Shown here: positions 1 to 9,056 of the stretch, piece after piece | Layout of the letters: each line of letters starts with the position of its first letter | Numbering within the stretch: position 1 is the stretch's first letter | Origin: Anaerolineae bacterium | Lineage (GTDB): Bacteria > Chloroflexota > Anaerolineae > Anaerolineales > Anaerolineaceae | Assembly (NCBI GenBank): GCA_013178185.1 | Contig: JABLXC010000037.1 | Span: forward strand, 1 to 48,979 | Length of the DNA stretch: 48,979 bases | Direction: 5' to 3' | The notes under the pieces: generated by a model | Told to the model about the DNA's origin: nothing | Databases searched by the model: none | What the model saw: only the letters and a program-made list of their open reading frames with translations | Program-made: the position numbers and the translations under genes

Positions 1-250
1 TGATAAAGTACGTCGCCTGTGTCTTGGGGCTGACGCGGTAGTCGTAAAAATGGTAGGCGCCGCGCAGGATGCCGGCTGTTTTTGCGTTTTGCCAGTTATA
101 TTCAAAGTCCGAGTCGGTGAAGGTGGCTTGGCTGGCTTTGATGAAGGCAAAAACGGCGCCGGCTTTTTTTGCTTTGTTCCAGTCTATTTGTTGTGGGGTG
201 TTGTTGTTATCCTGCCAGAAGGAAACGTCAATACCGAGAGTTCGTTCCAT
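1..250 (-). CDS. GH25-family lysozyme (1,4-beta-N-acetylmuramidase), N-terminal part, cut by window edge
   Basis: Reading the minus strand from ATG at 250, the frame is open to the edge (83 codons). The N-terminus reads GIDVSFWQ, then IDWNKAKKAG, AFIKASQ and RGAYHFYDYR. These are the first strand (DVSxWQ with the catalytic Asp), the K-S-Q strand and the GAYHF(Y) strand typical of GH25 muramidases, which cut between MurNAc and GlcNAc in peptidoglycan. No signal peptide is present at this N-terminus. An AGGAGA ribosome site lies about 7 nt upstream of the ATG. It is encoded just downstream of hpt on the same strand. The C-terminal half lies outside the window, so completeness and extra domains cannot be judged. 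Confidence 0.85.
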   Translation of the reverse strand, partial: MERTLGIDVSFWQDNNNTPQQIDWNKAKKAGAVFAFIKASQATFTDSDFEYNWQNAKTAGILRGAYHFYDYRVSPKTQATYFI

Positions 251-347
251 TCCAACATCTCCTCTAGAAAAGCCGTTCGGCCCCCTGTGGGTCGGCACGG
301 TCAAGGGTTATCTCTTGGATCGCTTGCTAATACACTTGACCCAGGTA

Positions 348-914
348 CTAGCCGTAAAGTTTTCGATATTTTTCCAGGTCGACCGATGCAATGTAAGGAA
401 GGTTGCGACCTTTTTCGTCAATATCCAATCCATAACCCACGACAAAATAATCCGGGATTTCAAACCCCAGGTAATCGATTTTGATGTTGACCTTGTGTCT
501 GGCCACTTTGTCCAGCAGGGCGCATACCTTAAGGCTGTGCGGGTTCCGATCCAGCAGAAGTTTGCGAACCGTCTGGATGGTGTAGCCGGTATCAACGATG
601 TCATCTACGAGGATGACATCCCAACCGTTGATGTTGGTCTTGTGGTCCGAATCGATGCGGATAAAGCCACTACTTTCTGAACCTGAATAAGAGGAAACCG
701 ACATAAAATCCATCGTCATCGGGAGGTGGATTTTTTGCATCAAGTCGGTGATAAACATTACTGATCCACGAAGCAAGCCGAGCATCAGCAACTTTTCTGA
801 ATTCTGGTAATCCCTGGTGATTTGTTCTCCCAGCTCTGCGACTCGTCGTTGAATTTGTTCCTCTGTGATGATAATTTCACCGATGAAATCGTAGGGTAGT
901 TTATTCATGCTCAT
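348..914 (-). CDS. hpt: Hypoxanthine phosphoribosyltransferase
   Basis: Cytosolic purine-salvage enzyme that transfers phosphoribosyl from PRPP to hypoxanthine or guanine. At 188 aa it has the usual family length. The PRPP loop is seen at about residues 100-112 (VILVDDIVDTGYT), preceded by the LRGSVMF segment (about 48-54), which supplies the conserved PPi-loop. The C-terminal GLDIDEKGRNLPYI segment is also characteristic of bacterial HPRT. The first ATG (914) has an AGAGGGAT ribosome site 6 nt upstream; a second ATG two codons later is possible. It is followed by the GH25 gene on the same strand after 97 bp. In many bacteria hpt sits beside tilS/ftsH; that is not the case here. Confidence 0.93.
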   Translation of the reverse strand: MSMNKLPYDFIGEIIITEEQIQRRVAELGEQITRDYQNSEKLLMLGLLRGSVMFITDLMQKIHLPMTMDFMSVSSYSGSESSGFIRIDSDHKTNINGWDVILVDDIVDTGYTIQTVRKLLLDRNPHSLKVCALLDKVARHKVNIKIDYLGFEIPDYFVVGYGLDIDEKGRNLPYIASVDLEKYRKLYG

Positions 915-1023
915 AGCTTATCCCTCTCATTAGACTGAGTAAGTACCCATTTTAACCGAAAACTTCGAAGCGCGGGGCGGCGGCTTTGTGAAATAAAAAA
1001 TTCGACATTCTGGATGAGCGCTT

Positions 1024-2862
1024 TTACTTGTTTAGGTGATAAGGCACATCAATAATCACGCTCTGAAAGCCATGCGTCCTTCTCTTGAACAACAAGGCTG
1101 TTTTAATCAAGAAGGCGGTCTGATTGTGAAGTAAGTTGTGCCACCAGCGAGCGGGGACGAATTCGGATAAGATGACGACCGCCTGTCCGTTGTCATGACG
1201 CTCTGCATCGTTTTGATCGAGGAAATCGAGCAGTGGTCCAACGATCGAGCGGTAGGGAGACGGGACAACAGCAAGCGGAATATCTGGAAACCAGGCTCCC
1301 CATTTTGCTTTAACTTCGGCAGTTCTTTCCGGCTCGATTTCGATATAGACAGCGGTAATATCATTAGAAATCGAGCGGGCAAAGTTAATGGCATCAACCA
1401 GCGCGCGGTGAACGCCGGAAACCGGGATCACCACTCTGGGGGGCGGGGCCGGTCTCAAGGAAGGAGGTAGCCCTCGCAAGGTGAGCTGGCTTGCGACATC
1501 ATCATAATGACGGTGGACACTTTGAAGAAAGGCGACCAGGAGCGGAATGAGGATAATAGTAATCCAGGCGCCTCCGGTGAATTTTGAGATGGCGATGATC
1601 ATGAGGGCGGAAAACGTGACTGCTGCGCCGAGGGCATTGCTGACGGCTTTTACCAACCAGCCGCCCCCTTTTTCTTTTAGCCAATGGATGACCATGCCCG
1701 CTTGCGAAAGGGTGAACGCCAAAAAAGCGCCGATGGCAAACAGAGGAATGAGCGCGTGGGTGTCGCCTTCGAAGAAGATGATCAGGAAGGCGGCGCCGAA
1801 TGCCAGCATGATAATGCCGTTTCGATAAACAAGCCGGTCGCCGAGCATTTTCAACTGGCGGGGCAGATAGCTGTCATCGGCCAGGATAGCGGCCAGCCTG
1901 GGAAACCCGGCAAAACTGGTATTGGCGGCAACAGTCAGAATTAATAAGGTACTGGTTTGGATAGCAAGATAGACCACGCCTGAGCCGAACAGGCGACGCG
2001 CCAGGGCCGAAAGGATGGTTTCTTGGGGATTCGCCACAACCGCAAAATATTGCGTCAATCCGATTGTACCGGTGAACAGCGCCGCCATCAGGAAAGCCAT
2101 AAAGATCAGAGTCTTCCGGGCGTTCCTGGCTTCGGGAGGGCGAAAAGCGGGGACGCCATTGCTGATGGCCTCAATCCCTGTCAGCGCGGTGCAGCCTGCC
2201 GAGAAGGTGTGTAAGACCAACGCCAGCGTCAGGGGAGTGGCAGCTGGCGGTGCGGTTTCTGCAAGCGAGATGGGAGGGTTTTGGCTTGCCATGTAAACTC
2301 CAGAGGCAATCATGCTGAGAAAACAAACCAGGAAGAAATATACCGGGATCGACATGGCAGTGCCTGATTCTTGAAGCCCCCTCAAGTTGATGATTGTTAT
2401 CACGAGTAGTAAAAACAAGCTGAGACTGACACGGTAGGGCCAGAGGGCCGGAAAAGCCGATGCGATGGCGGCAACCCCAGCGGTCAGGCTGACAGCGGCG
2501 TTCAGCAGGTAGTCTATGATCAGCGCAGAGGCGGCAACAAGGCCGGAAATTCTCCCCAGGTTCTCGCGCGCCACGAGGTAAGAGCCTCCGCCTGAAGGGT
2601 AGCCAATGATGGTTTGAGAATAGGAGGCTGCGACGATGATCAATAGAAAAGCGATTGCCAGGCCGATGGGGAGGCTGAGCGATAAGCCCGCCGCTCCTGC
2701 CGCTAACAGGCTGAGGAAGATTTCCTGGTTGGCGTAGGCAATAGATGAGAGCGCATCCGGTGAAAAAGCCGCCAGGGCTTGAAAATTACTTAGCCGCGAT
2801 TCGGAGATTTTTTGGGTGGGTAAGGGGGAACCGATGATCCAGTTTTTAAGGTGAGAGAACAT
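1024..2862 (-). CDS. KimA/YdaO-like APC-superfamily potassium (or amino acid) transporter
   Basis: A 612-aa membrane protein. The N-terminal two thirds hold about 12 hydrophobic segments of the APC (LeuT-fold) type. The segments SPDALSSIAYA and YPSGGGSYLVARENLG closely match the KimA (YdaO) family of Bacillus, a proton-coupled high-affinity K+ importer. The last about 150 residues are soluble and include VIPVSGVHRALVDAINFA, like the C-terminal USP-like domain of KimA. I chose ATG 2862 over the upstream TTG at 2886 because GAGGA lies 5 nt before it. KimA genes are often controlled by a c-di-AMP riboswitch; the leader here is too short and no such fold was seen. An amino acid substrate cannot be excluded. 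Confidence 0.82.
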   Translation of the reverse strand: MFSHLKNWIIGSPLPTQKISESRLSNFQALAAFSPDALSSIAYANQEIFLSLLAAGAAGLSLSLPIGLAIAFLLIIVAASYSQTIIGYPSGGGSYLVARENLGRISGLVAASALIIDYLLNAAVSLTAGVAAIASAFPALWPYRVSLSLFLLLVITIINLRGLQESGTAMSIPVYFFLVCFLSMIASGVYMASQNPPISLAETAPPAATPLTLALVLHTFSAGCTALTGIEAISNGVPAFRPPEARNARKTLIFMAFLMAALFTGTIGLTQYFAVVANPQETILSALARRLFGSGVVYLAIQTSTLLILTVAANTSFAGFPRLAAILADDSYLPRQLKMLGDRLVYRNGIIMLAFGAAFLIIFFEGDTHALIPLFAIGAFLAFTLSQAGMVIHWLKEKGGGWLVKAVSNALGAAVTFSALMIIAISKFTGGAWITIILIPLLVAFLQSVHRHYDDVASQLTLRGLPPSLRPAPPPRVVIPVSGVHRALVDAINFARSISNDITAVYIEIEPERTAEVKAKWGAWFPDIPLAVVPSPYRSIVGPLLDFLDQNDAERHDNGQAVVILSEFVPARWWHNLLHNQTAFLIKTALLFKRRTHGFQSVIIDVPYHLNK

Positions 2863-3001
2863 AAATCCTCGAATGAGGGAAGGCAAACGCTTTTTCGATG
2901 ATAGAATTCGAAGTAAGTCTATAATCTATGATAATCCCTTTTTAGAATATCGTACAACGGAACTTTTCCCTCCTTCTTAACGATCAAATGGATGAGCGAT
3001 A

Positions 3002-3880
3002 ATGATAAAGCTACATAAGAAGGCAAAATATTTGTTGGAGGTCTTGCCCAAGTTCTTTATCGGTCAGGGAAGAACCTGTCCATCCTGCGGCTGTACCTCC
3101 TCTACGCTTGTGCAGAGAAAATACTGGGTAACGGCGCTGCGGCGGTGTTCTCGCTGTAAGCTCATGTTCCGCGTTCCCACCACCTCTCGCGAAGAAAATG
3201 AGCGTTTCTATCAACGTGAATACAGCCAGGGATTCACGACTTCTTTACCGTCTGCAGAAGAGCTGGAGCGGCTCAAACGGTCTCATTTTCGAGGCAACGA
3301 AAAGGATTATTCAAAATACTTGCGCGTTTTGACTGCCCTGGGTTCCAAGCCCGGGGATGCGGTGCTTGATTTTGGCTGCTCGTGGGGATATGGAAGCTGG
3401 CAATTGCGACAGGCCGGTTATCGTATTACAGCTTATGAAATCTCTGTACCTCGCTGCACCTATGCAAGACAGGAGCTCGGAATCGATGCGCATTTCAGGC
3501 TGGATGAACTTGGCGGGCCATTTGATATTTTCTTTTCATCTCATGTTTTTGAACATGTTCCTTCGGTCTCGCAGTGCATTCAATTTGCTATGCAGAGCGT
3601 CAAACCTGGGGGGTGGCTGGTTGTGTTTACCCCTAATGGATCAGAACCTTTCCGGCGCGTAGATTTTCAGGCCTGGAATCAGTTATGGGGGCAGGTACAC
3701 CCTAATTATTTGGATGACGTTTTTTATAAAAATACTTTTCGTGATTATCCCTTCTTGTTAAGTTCTGGTGATGTTGATGAACAGAAGATCCGTGAATGGG
3801 CTTTGGGGTTGAACGGAGACCAGGTGACGCTAGATTTAGCAGGAATCGAGTTATTATTAATCGTCAAGATGAGATCCTAA
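3002..3880 (+). CDS. Zinc-ribbon class I SAM-dependent methyltransferase
   Basis: A 292-aa cytosolic protein. Residues about 25-58 contain two CxxC-type knuckles (CPSCGC and CSRCK), a zinc ribbon commonly fused to Methyltransf_23-type domains. The methyltransferase core begins near residue 110 with the SAM-binding motif I DFGCSWGYGSWQL, followed by FSSHVFEHV and LVVFTPNG. This arrangement is typical of O- or C-methyltransferases acting on sugars, quinones or lipid-linked intermediates, but the substrate cannot be read from the sequence. No strong ribosome site precedes ATG 3002. The gene stands alone, divergent from the transporter; a TATAAT at 2920-2925 is a possible promoter element. Function beyond methyl transfer is unknown. 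Confidence 0.8.
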   Translation: MIKLHKKAKYLLEVLPKFFIGQGRTCPSCGCTSSTLVQRKYWVTALRRCSRCKLMFRVPTTSREENERFYQREYSQGFTTSLPSAEELERLKRSHFRGNEKDYSKYLRVLTALGSKPGDAVLDFGCSWGYGSWQLRQAGYRITAYEISVPRCTYARQELGIDAHFRLDELGGPFDIFFSSHVFEHVPSVSQCIQFAMQSVKPGGWLVVFTPNGSEPFRRVDFQAWNQLWGQVHPNYLDDVFYKNTFRDYPFLLSSGDVDEQKIREWALGLNGDQVTLDLAGIELLLIVKMRS

Positions 3881-4155
3881 ACCTGACCTTTTCTGGAGAG
3901 ATTGAGGGGTGTCTTTCTTGAGTTGTATGCAACTATCGGAAAATTTCCCGCCTCTCTGATTGCGGGCATCCCTGGCAAGGCGTTGGCAGATAGCCAGATT
4001 TTGGTGCGTCGGTGCCATTTCTGCTCATAGCCGGGATGGCGTTTTATTGTAGCTGAGTGATGTTTTTACGGAATCCGGCTTCAAAACCCGGTACAGGTGT
4101 GGTATAAATCGCTTAGCTAGCCAAACGCCCTCGTAAAACGGATTAGACAATCACT
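3881..4155. other. Intergenic region without a recognisable gene
   Basis: 275 bp between the methyltransferase and the MprF-like gene. No ORF with a ribosome site, no RNA gene and no strong terminator was seen. A GGTATAAAT at about 4098-4106 could be a -10 element for the downstream gene, but no matching -35 was found. Confidence 0.4.
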
Positions 4156-6861
4156 ATGACCGTTGACAACCGAATCACCAACAAGCGACAGTGGGTTTGG
4201 CGCTTCTTATTTGTAGCTTTCATCTGGCTGGTCGTCACCCAGTTTGCAGAAATTGAGAAGCTCATCCTCACAGCGATGAGCGGGCATGTGGGGTGGCTTA
4301 TTCTGGCGGTTGTTTTCCAATTTGCCTATTATTCCCTGTATTCCAACGTCTTTCGTCTGGCAATGTGTATGTTGGGGGTGTACTTGCCGTGGCGAATTAT
4401 GCTACCAAGCACCTTTGCTTCAATGTTCGTTAACGTTGTTGCGCCCTTAGGTGGCGCCAGCGGTGTGGCGGTCTTTGTGGATCAGGCTATCCAGCGGAAG
4501 CAATCGCCTGCCAGGACGGCGGCTGGCGCTATGCTGGCGTTGATCTCGGACTTTACTGCTTTCTCGCTTATCCTGGTCACAGGCCTGACCTATTTGTTTT
4601 ACTATAAAGACTTAAGGGTCTATGAGGTGATTGCGGCTGCGCTGCTTTTGCTTTTGACCATTGGCATGACCCTGATCCTTCTGTTGGGCCTGTGGCAGCC
4701 CAATCTTCTTCGAAGGTTATTAGAATGGGCTCACCGGTTTATCGCCTTGTTGTTTGAGTGGTTCAAGCGTCCTTCGCCGCTAAAGTCGGACTGGGTGGAA
4801 AAAACCTTTGATGATTTTGTTGGCATTGGATTGGCTATCCGTTCAAAGCCTAAAAACCTTCTGAAGATTTTTTTGATTTCGTTTACCGCATACACAATGG
4901 ATCTGATCAGCCTGTGGATGATCTTCCGGGCGTTTGGGCAGGATGTTCATTTCGGAATCCTGGTGGCAGGTTTTTCGATGGGTATCCTTTTTTGGGTTAT
5001 CACGATTACGCCGCAAGGTATCGGCGTGGTGGAAGGCATGATGGCGTTGGTTTATACTTCCCTGGGCATCCCGGCCAACATTGCAACGGTGATTGCATTG
5101 ACCTTTCGCGGGCTGACCTTCTGGCTTCCTTTCTTTCTTGGATTTATTTTTTTACAGGCGCTTCCTACCTTTCGAGGGGAATCGCGCACCGAAGTGCGAG
5201 ATTGGAGTGTGAGGCTTGCTGCGCTTTTGACGGCGCTGGTTGGCATTGTCAATATGATTTCAGCAGTCATTCCCCCGACAACCTGGCGGGTTTTGCTGCT
5301 CGAAAATGTGTTGTCCACCGAGACGTATTATGGCTTTTATATCATCACGGCGTTAACAGGGTTTACCCTTCTTATGCTCGCAGACGGCCTGTGGCGCCGC
5401 AAGCAAACAGCGTGGAGGCTCACGCTGATTTTCCTGGCGCTTTCGACTGTCAGCAACCTGCTCAAGGGACTGGATTATGAAGAGGCTTTCCTCGCGATTG
5501 CTTTGGGAATCTGGTTGGTTTTTCTGAAGCCTAATTTTCATGCCCGCTCGGTTTATCCCCCGCTTCAGCAGGGGGTACGGGTTCTGCTGGCGGCGCTGGG
5601 TTATATCTGTCTGTATGGGATAGCCGGTTTTTACCTGTTGGACACTCATTTTGCTGTTAATTATGGTCTGATGGAAGCGACCGCGCAGATTGTGAAGATG
5701 TTTACCAGTTTTCAAAATCCTGGTCTGCAAGCCCTGACGCCGTTTGGGAGGTATTTTTCTAGTTCTATTTACATTGTAACCGGACTGGTGCTGGTATTCG
5801 TTCTGATTATGCTGATCCGCCCTTTGATCATCCGCGCTCCGGCGAGCGAAAAAGAACGCGAGCGCGCCCGAAGGATCATCGAAACGGCTGGTGAATCTGC
5901 TATGGCGAACTATGCCCTGCTGGACGATAAACTGTACCATTTTACGCCGGGCGGATCCGTAGCGGCGTATGTGGTCAAAGGGCGCGCCGCTCTGGTTTAC
6001 GGCGACCCCATAGGAGAAAGGAAGAATTTTTCTGCTGCCCTAGCATCTTTCCTGGCCTTGTGTCGCAAAAAGCGGTGGTCGCCGATATTCTTTCAGATTA
6101 GACCCGATTACTTGAAAGAGTATGAGAAAGCTGGCTTGGAGGTTCTAACGATTGGCGATGAGATGGTGCTTGATTTGAAGGACTGGGAGACTGATGATCA
6201 CAACGCTCCCGGTGAAGTTTTTCGTCGTTTGAAAAGCGCAGGATATTCAACCCATCTTCACCGCCCGCCATTGGATAGGGCTTTATTAGATGACCTCCAG
6301 GTGATTAGCGATGAATGGCTGGCGTTCATGCATATCATGGAAAAGCGATTTTCGCAGGGCTGGTTTGAGCCAGGTTATATCCAAAATACGCATGTATTAA
6401 CGGCCATTGACCCCAAAAACAGGGTTGTGGGGTTTGCCAGTCTGCTGCTTTCGGCGCGTACTGGCGAGATCGGAGTTGACCTTCTCAGGCATTTTCAGGA
6501 CGTCGAACCGGGGATAAGAGAATTTTTGCTCGTTTCGGCAATTCTGTGGGCCAGGGATCAACGTTATGAAAGGATCAATTTTGGTTTTACGGTCGGCGGC
6601 CGCATGCAATCTTTGTACGAAGCTAATGGAGCTATTCGTTATATTGCCAAACATCTCGATGAAGTTTTTTCTTCCAGAGATATTCTGCCGCACCTGAGGA
6701 AAATTCCGGTACGTGCGTTGCCGCGTTATATGGCTTTCCCACCTGGGTGCGCCCGGCGGGCTGCGCTGGCGCTTGTCCGGTCGGATGCTGGCGATGAGTT
6801 TATTGAAGATTACCTTAAGGATATGTGGCGGCGGGCCTGGGCAGCTCGCCATCTCAGATGA
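4156..6861 (+). CDS. MprF-like bifunctional aminoacyl-phosphatidylglycerol synthase/flippase
   Basis: A 901-aa protein with the domain order of MprF. The N-terminal about 330 residues are a multi-helix LPG_synthase_TM (UPF0104-type) flippase region with VNVVAPLGGASGVAVF and TPQGIGVVEG. More helices follow to about residue 560. A cytosolic C-terminal DUF2156/GNAT-like synthase domain then starts near residue 595 (HFTPGGSVAAYVVKG, ALVYGDPIGE, FFQIRPDYL, GFASLL, NFGFTVGGRM). In characterised MprF the soluble domain transfers an amino acid from aminoacyl-tRNA to phosphatidylglycerol and the membrane domain flips the lipid, lowering surface charge. Which amino acid is used here is not evident. No clear ribosome site precedes the ATG. 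It converges on the PH-domain gene with a 30-bp gap. Confidence 0.85.
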   Translation: MTVDNRITNKRQWVWRFLFVAFIWLVVTQFAEIEKLILTAMSGHVGWLILAVVFQFAYYSLYSNVFRLAMCMLGVYLPWRIMLPSTFASMFVNVVAPLGGASGVAVFVDQAIQRKQSPARTAAGAMLALISDFTAFSLILVTGLTYLFYYKDLRVYEVIAAALLLLLTIGMTLILLLGLWQPNLLRRLLEWAHRFIALLFEWFKRPSPLKSDWVEKTFDDFVGIGLAIRSKPKNLLKIFLISFTAYTMDLISLWMIFRAFGQDVHFGILVAGFSMGILFWVITITPQGIGVVEGMMALVYTSLGIPANIATVIALTFRGLTFWLPFFLGFIFLQALPTFRGESRTEVRDWSVRLAALLTALVGIVNMISAVIPPTTWRVLLLENVLSTETYYGFYIITALTGFTLLMLADGLWRRKQTAWRLTLIFLALSTVSNLLKGLDYEEAFLAIALGIWLVFLKPNFHARSVYPPLQQGVRVLLAALGYICLYGIAGFYLLDTHFAVNYGLMEATAQIVKMFTSFQNPGLQALTPFGRYFSSSIYIVTGLVLVFVLIMLIRPLIIRAPASEKERERARRIIETAGESAMANYALLDDKLYHFTPGGSVAAYVVKGRAALVYGDPIGERKNFSAALASFLALCRKKRWSPIFFQIRPDYLKEYEKAGLEVLTIGDEMVLDLKDWETDDHNAPGEVFRRLKSAGYSTHLHRPPLDRALLDDLQVISDEWLAFMHIMEKRFSQGWFEPGYIQNTHVLTAIDPKNRVVGFASLLLSARTGEIGVDLLRHFQDVEPGIREFLLVSAILWARDQRYERINFGFTVGGRMQSLYEANGAIRYIAKHLDEVFSSRDILPHLRKIPVRALPRYMAFPPGCARRAALALVRSDAGDEFIEDYLKDMWRRAWAARHLR

Positions 6862-6891
6862 TGTTTCAAGGGATTTTTATCGGTCTGCTAT

Positions 6892-7518
6892 CTACAACCG
6901 GGATAACAATTCGGCTTTTTTCTTGGTGAATTCCTCATCGGTCAGAATACCTTCGTTGTGAAGCTGATCCAATTGTTGAATCAGGGCGGGGATATTAGAA
7001 CCTTGTTTGGTTGTAATCCCTTCTCCACTCTCAAGTTTGAGTTTGGCATTCAACATGATGGTCTTAAAGCGAATTGGATTTCCGATGGTGGTAAACCGGT
7101 TTACGCCCAATTCTGAAGCTGTCAGAATTTCCACATCGCCAAAATCGAACAGCCTGCCGAAGAAAGATTGGTCCATTTTGACGTCGTTTACTTTTTCCAG
7201 CGATGAATCGGTGACATTTTTATTGATTACGCCGAATATTTGGATGACGCGGCGACTGGTTACAACATATTTATGGTTGTACCAGATGATAAAATCCCGC
7301 GCCATGCTGGCGAGAGGGATGAGCAATAGCAGATATCCTGTTGCGACCAGCGGGTTGCCGGCCCATACCACCCACAGAACCGTTACGAAGACGATCGTCA
7401 GGACTGCCAGGATGATTTCGACGAGAATGGCCTCGAGGAGCTTGAACCAGTGCTGGTGGGTGACCAGGAGGATTTCTTCTCGTTCTCCTAACAAGCGGTT
7501 GAGGTAAGTGTCTTTCAT
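6892..7518 (-). CDS. Membrane protein with bacterial PH (bPH2) domain and C-terminal SHOCT motif
   Basis: A 208-aa protein. Two hydrophobic segments at about 27-50 and 57-73 form a hairpin (VEIILAVLTIVFVTVLWVVW and GYLLLLIPLASMA). They are followed by a bPH2/DUF304 domain at about 75-160 (YNHKYVVTSRRVIQ, LEKVNDVKMDQSFFGRLFDFGDVEI), which matches the usual YVVTSRRV and QSxxGRxxxFGDVEI signature. Residues about 175-208 (LIQQLDQLHNEGILTDEEFTKKK) form a SHOCT motif, a short C-terminal oligomerisation segment. The role of such proteins is largely unknown; a membrane-associated or stress role is inferred only from the family. AAGG lies immediately before ATG 7518. Confidence 0.85.
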   Translation of the reverse strand: MKDTYLNRLLGEREEILLVTHQHWFKLLEAILVEIILAVLTIVFVTVLWVVWAGNPLVATGYLLLLIPLASMARDFIIWYNHKYVVTSRRVIQIFGVINKNVTDSSLEKVNDVKMDQSFFGRLFDFGDVEILTASELGVNRFTTIGNPIRFKTIMLNAKLKLESGEGITTKQGSNIPALIQQLDQLHNEGILTDEEFTKKKAELLSRL

Positions 7519-7638
7519 CCTTCACTCTCCCATAAGACGCAAGGATAGGGGGCAAATTATTGCCCAATTTTGCAGCACCGCTATCAAAAAGAGCCTCCCC
7601 GCATTAGGACTGGAGCCGCGGGATGAGAAGAAAAGAGC

Positions 7639-8151
7639 TCAGATCGAATGATTGGAATGGGAAGAAGGGTCGTGAGCATGACCGTGTTCAAGTTCTTCCT
7701 CAGTTGCATTCCGTAACCCAACTATTTTGATCTCAAAAACAAGGTTTTTGCCTGCCAGTGGATGGTTGAAGTCCAGGACCACTTTTTCATCTGTGGCTTC
7801 CAGGATGATGGCGGCATACCTTTCGCCTTCTTGACTTTCGATTTCGATTTCGGCGCCGGGTTTAAGTACAAGATCGGCTGGGAATTCGCTTCTGGGGATA
7901 TCTATGATGGCTTCCTCGTCAATTTCCCCGTAAGCATCTTCTGCTTTAATATCCAGGCTCTTTTCGTCGCCGACCGTCATATCATATAACTCGTTCTCCA
8001 GGCCGGGGATGATGTTCCCCAGGCCTTGAATAAAGTGGATTGGCCCGGTATCTTTAGATGAATCGACTTCTTGTCCATCAATGAATAGGGTATAGTCCAG
8101 TGAAACGACAACATCATCTTCAATTTTTTGGGGTTGGGGTTTGTTTTCCAA
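7639..8151 (-). CDS. FKBP-type peptidyl-prolyl cis-trans isomerase, SlyD-like
   Basis: A 170-aa cytosolic foldase. The FKBP domain with an inserted IF (chaperone) domain is visible: VVVSLDYTLFIDGQEVDSS, then PIHFIQGLGNIIPGLENEL, the IF segment around IDIPRSEFPADLVLKPGAEIE, and DFNHPLAGKNLVFEI. This order is that of SlyD, which catalyses prolyl isomerisation and binds unfolded chains. The tail HGHAHDPSSHSNHS is rich in histidine, like the nickel-binding tail of SlyD but shorter. The start is a TTG at 8151 with GAGGAGA 8 nt upstream; no in-frame ATG gives a complete domain. Monocistronic as far as can be seen. Confidence 0.88.
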   Translation of the reverse strand: MENKPQPQKIEDDVVVSLDYTLFIDGQEVDSSKDTGPIHFIQGLGNIIPGLENELYDMTVGDEKSLDIKAEDAYGEIDEEAIIDIPRSEFPADLVLKPGAEIEIESQEGERYAAIILEATDEKVVLDFNHPLAGKNLVFEIKIVGLRNATEEELEHGHAHDPSSHSNHSI

Positions 8152-8323
8152 AAGGTTTTCTCCTCACGATCAGGATGGTTTCTGTGGTTATTATAACATC
8201 TCGATTAGGTAGGGCAAAATGAACGTATAAGTGCGAGAAAATCCTTCTGCCTGCTCTTAAGTGAACTTGGATGGAAGGGTCTGGTAAAATTGTGTCGCGA
8301 AGCAGAGCAAGGAGCGAGGATCG

Positions 8324-9046
8324 ATGCAATTATTTTTCATTCGTCATGCACAATCTTTTAACAATGCCTTATGGGAGAGAACAGGGAGTTCAAATGGCCG
8401 GAGCGAGGACCCGGAATTGACCGAAACAGGCATAAAACAGGCAAAAATCCTGGCAAAGCAATTTGCCCATTCAGCAAGCGATCAAGAGGGATTAAACCAT
8501 AATGCCTGGAAAAAAGAAGAGCTCCATCTCACTCATCTCTACACCAGCTTGATGATCCGGGCGGTCAGCACGGGAATCGAAGTGGCCAAATGCGCCGGGC
8601 TGAAGCTGATGGCATGGCCGGACATCCATGAAGGGGGCGGGATTTTCGTCGAAGACCCAGAAACCGGCGTGAGAGTAGGGCGGGCTGGAAAAAGACGGCG
8701 TTTTTTTGAGGAGAATTATCCGGAACTGATATTGCCGCCCAACCTGGAAGAAGGCGGCTGGTGGAACCGCCCGCATGAAAGCACGGAAGAATGTGAGGCG
8801 CGTGCTCGAATGGTTATTGATACGTTATTAAGCCGGCATGGGAGCGGCAGCGACCGGGTGGCAATGATCAGCCATGTCGGTTTTTATAATGTATTTTTAC
8901 GGGTGTTGTTTCAGATACCGGAGCAGGCAGCGGTATGGTTTGCCTTGAACAACTGTGGGATTACCCGCATCGATTTTGCAAAAGGGGAGATGGGGCTTGT
9001 TTACGCCAACCGGCTCGATTTTATGCCCGTTGACCTGATCTCGTAA
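8324..9046 (+). CDS. Histidine phosphatase superfamily protein (phosphoglycerate mutase-like)
   Basis: A 240-aa cytosolic protein. The N-terminal catalytic motif is FFIRHAQSFNN (the RHG motif, here RHA), and LTETGIKQAKILAKQFA and LYTSLMIRAVSTGIEVAK follow as in branch 1 of the family. The second catalytic histidine is in MISHVGFYNVFLRVLF near residue 188. Members dephosphorylate sugar phosphates, nucleotides or proteins, so the substrate cannot be predicted. An insertion around residues 105-145 with ENYPEL and EEGGWWNRPHES is common in related broad-specificity phosphatases. AAGGAGCGAGG lies upstream of ATG 8324. It converges on the next gene with a 10-bp gap. Confidence 0.83.
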   Translation: MQLFFIRHAQSFNNALWERTGSSNGRSEDPELTETGIKQAKILAKQFAHSASDQEGLNHNAWKKEELHLTHLYTSLMIRAVSTGIEVAKCAGLKLMAWPDIHEGGGIFVEDPETGVRVGRAGKRRRFFEENYPELILPPNLEEGGWWNRPHESTEECEARARMVIDTLLSRHGSGSDRVAMISHVGFYNVFLRVLFQIPEQAAVWFALNNCGITRIDFAKGEMGLVYANRLDFMPVDLIS

Positions 9047-9056
9047 CCGTTTTTGT

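Noticed and set aside
934-942. GACTGAGTA in host DNA as a further copy of the dispersed phage site.
   Set aside because: It has one mismatch, lacks the palindromic flank and is single in 35 kb, which is compatible with chance.
2863-2940. A c-di-AMP (ydaO-type) riboswitch ahead of the KimA-like gene.
   Set aside because: The leader is under 80 nt and shows none of the long paired arms; no convincing fold was found.
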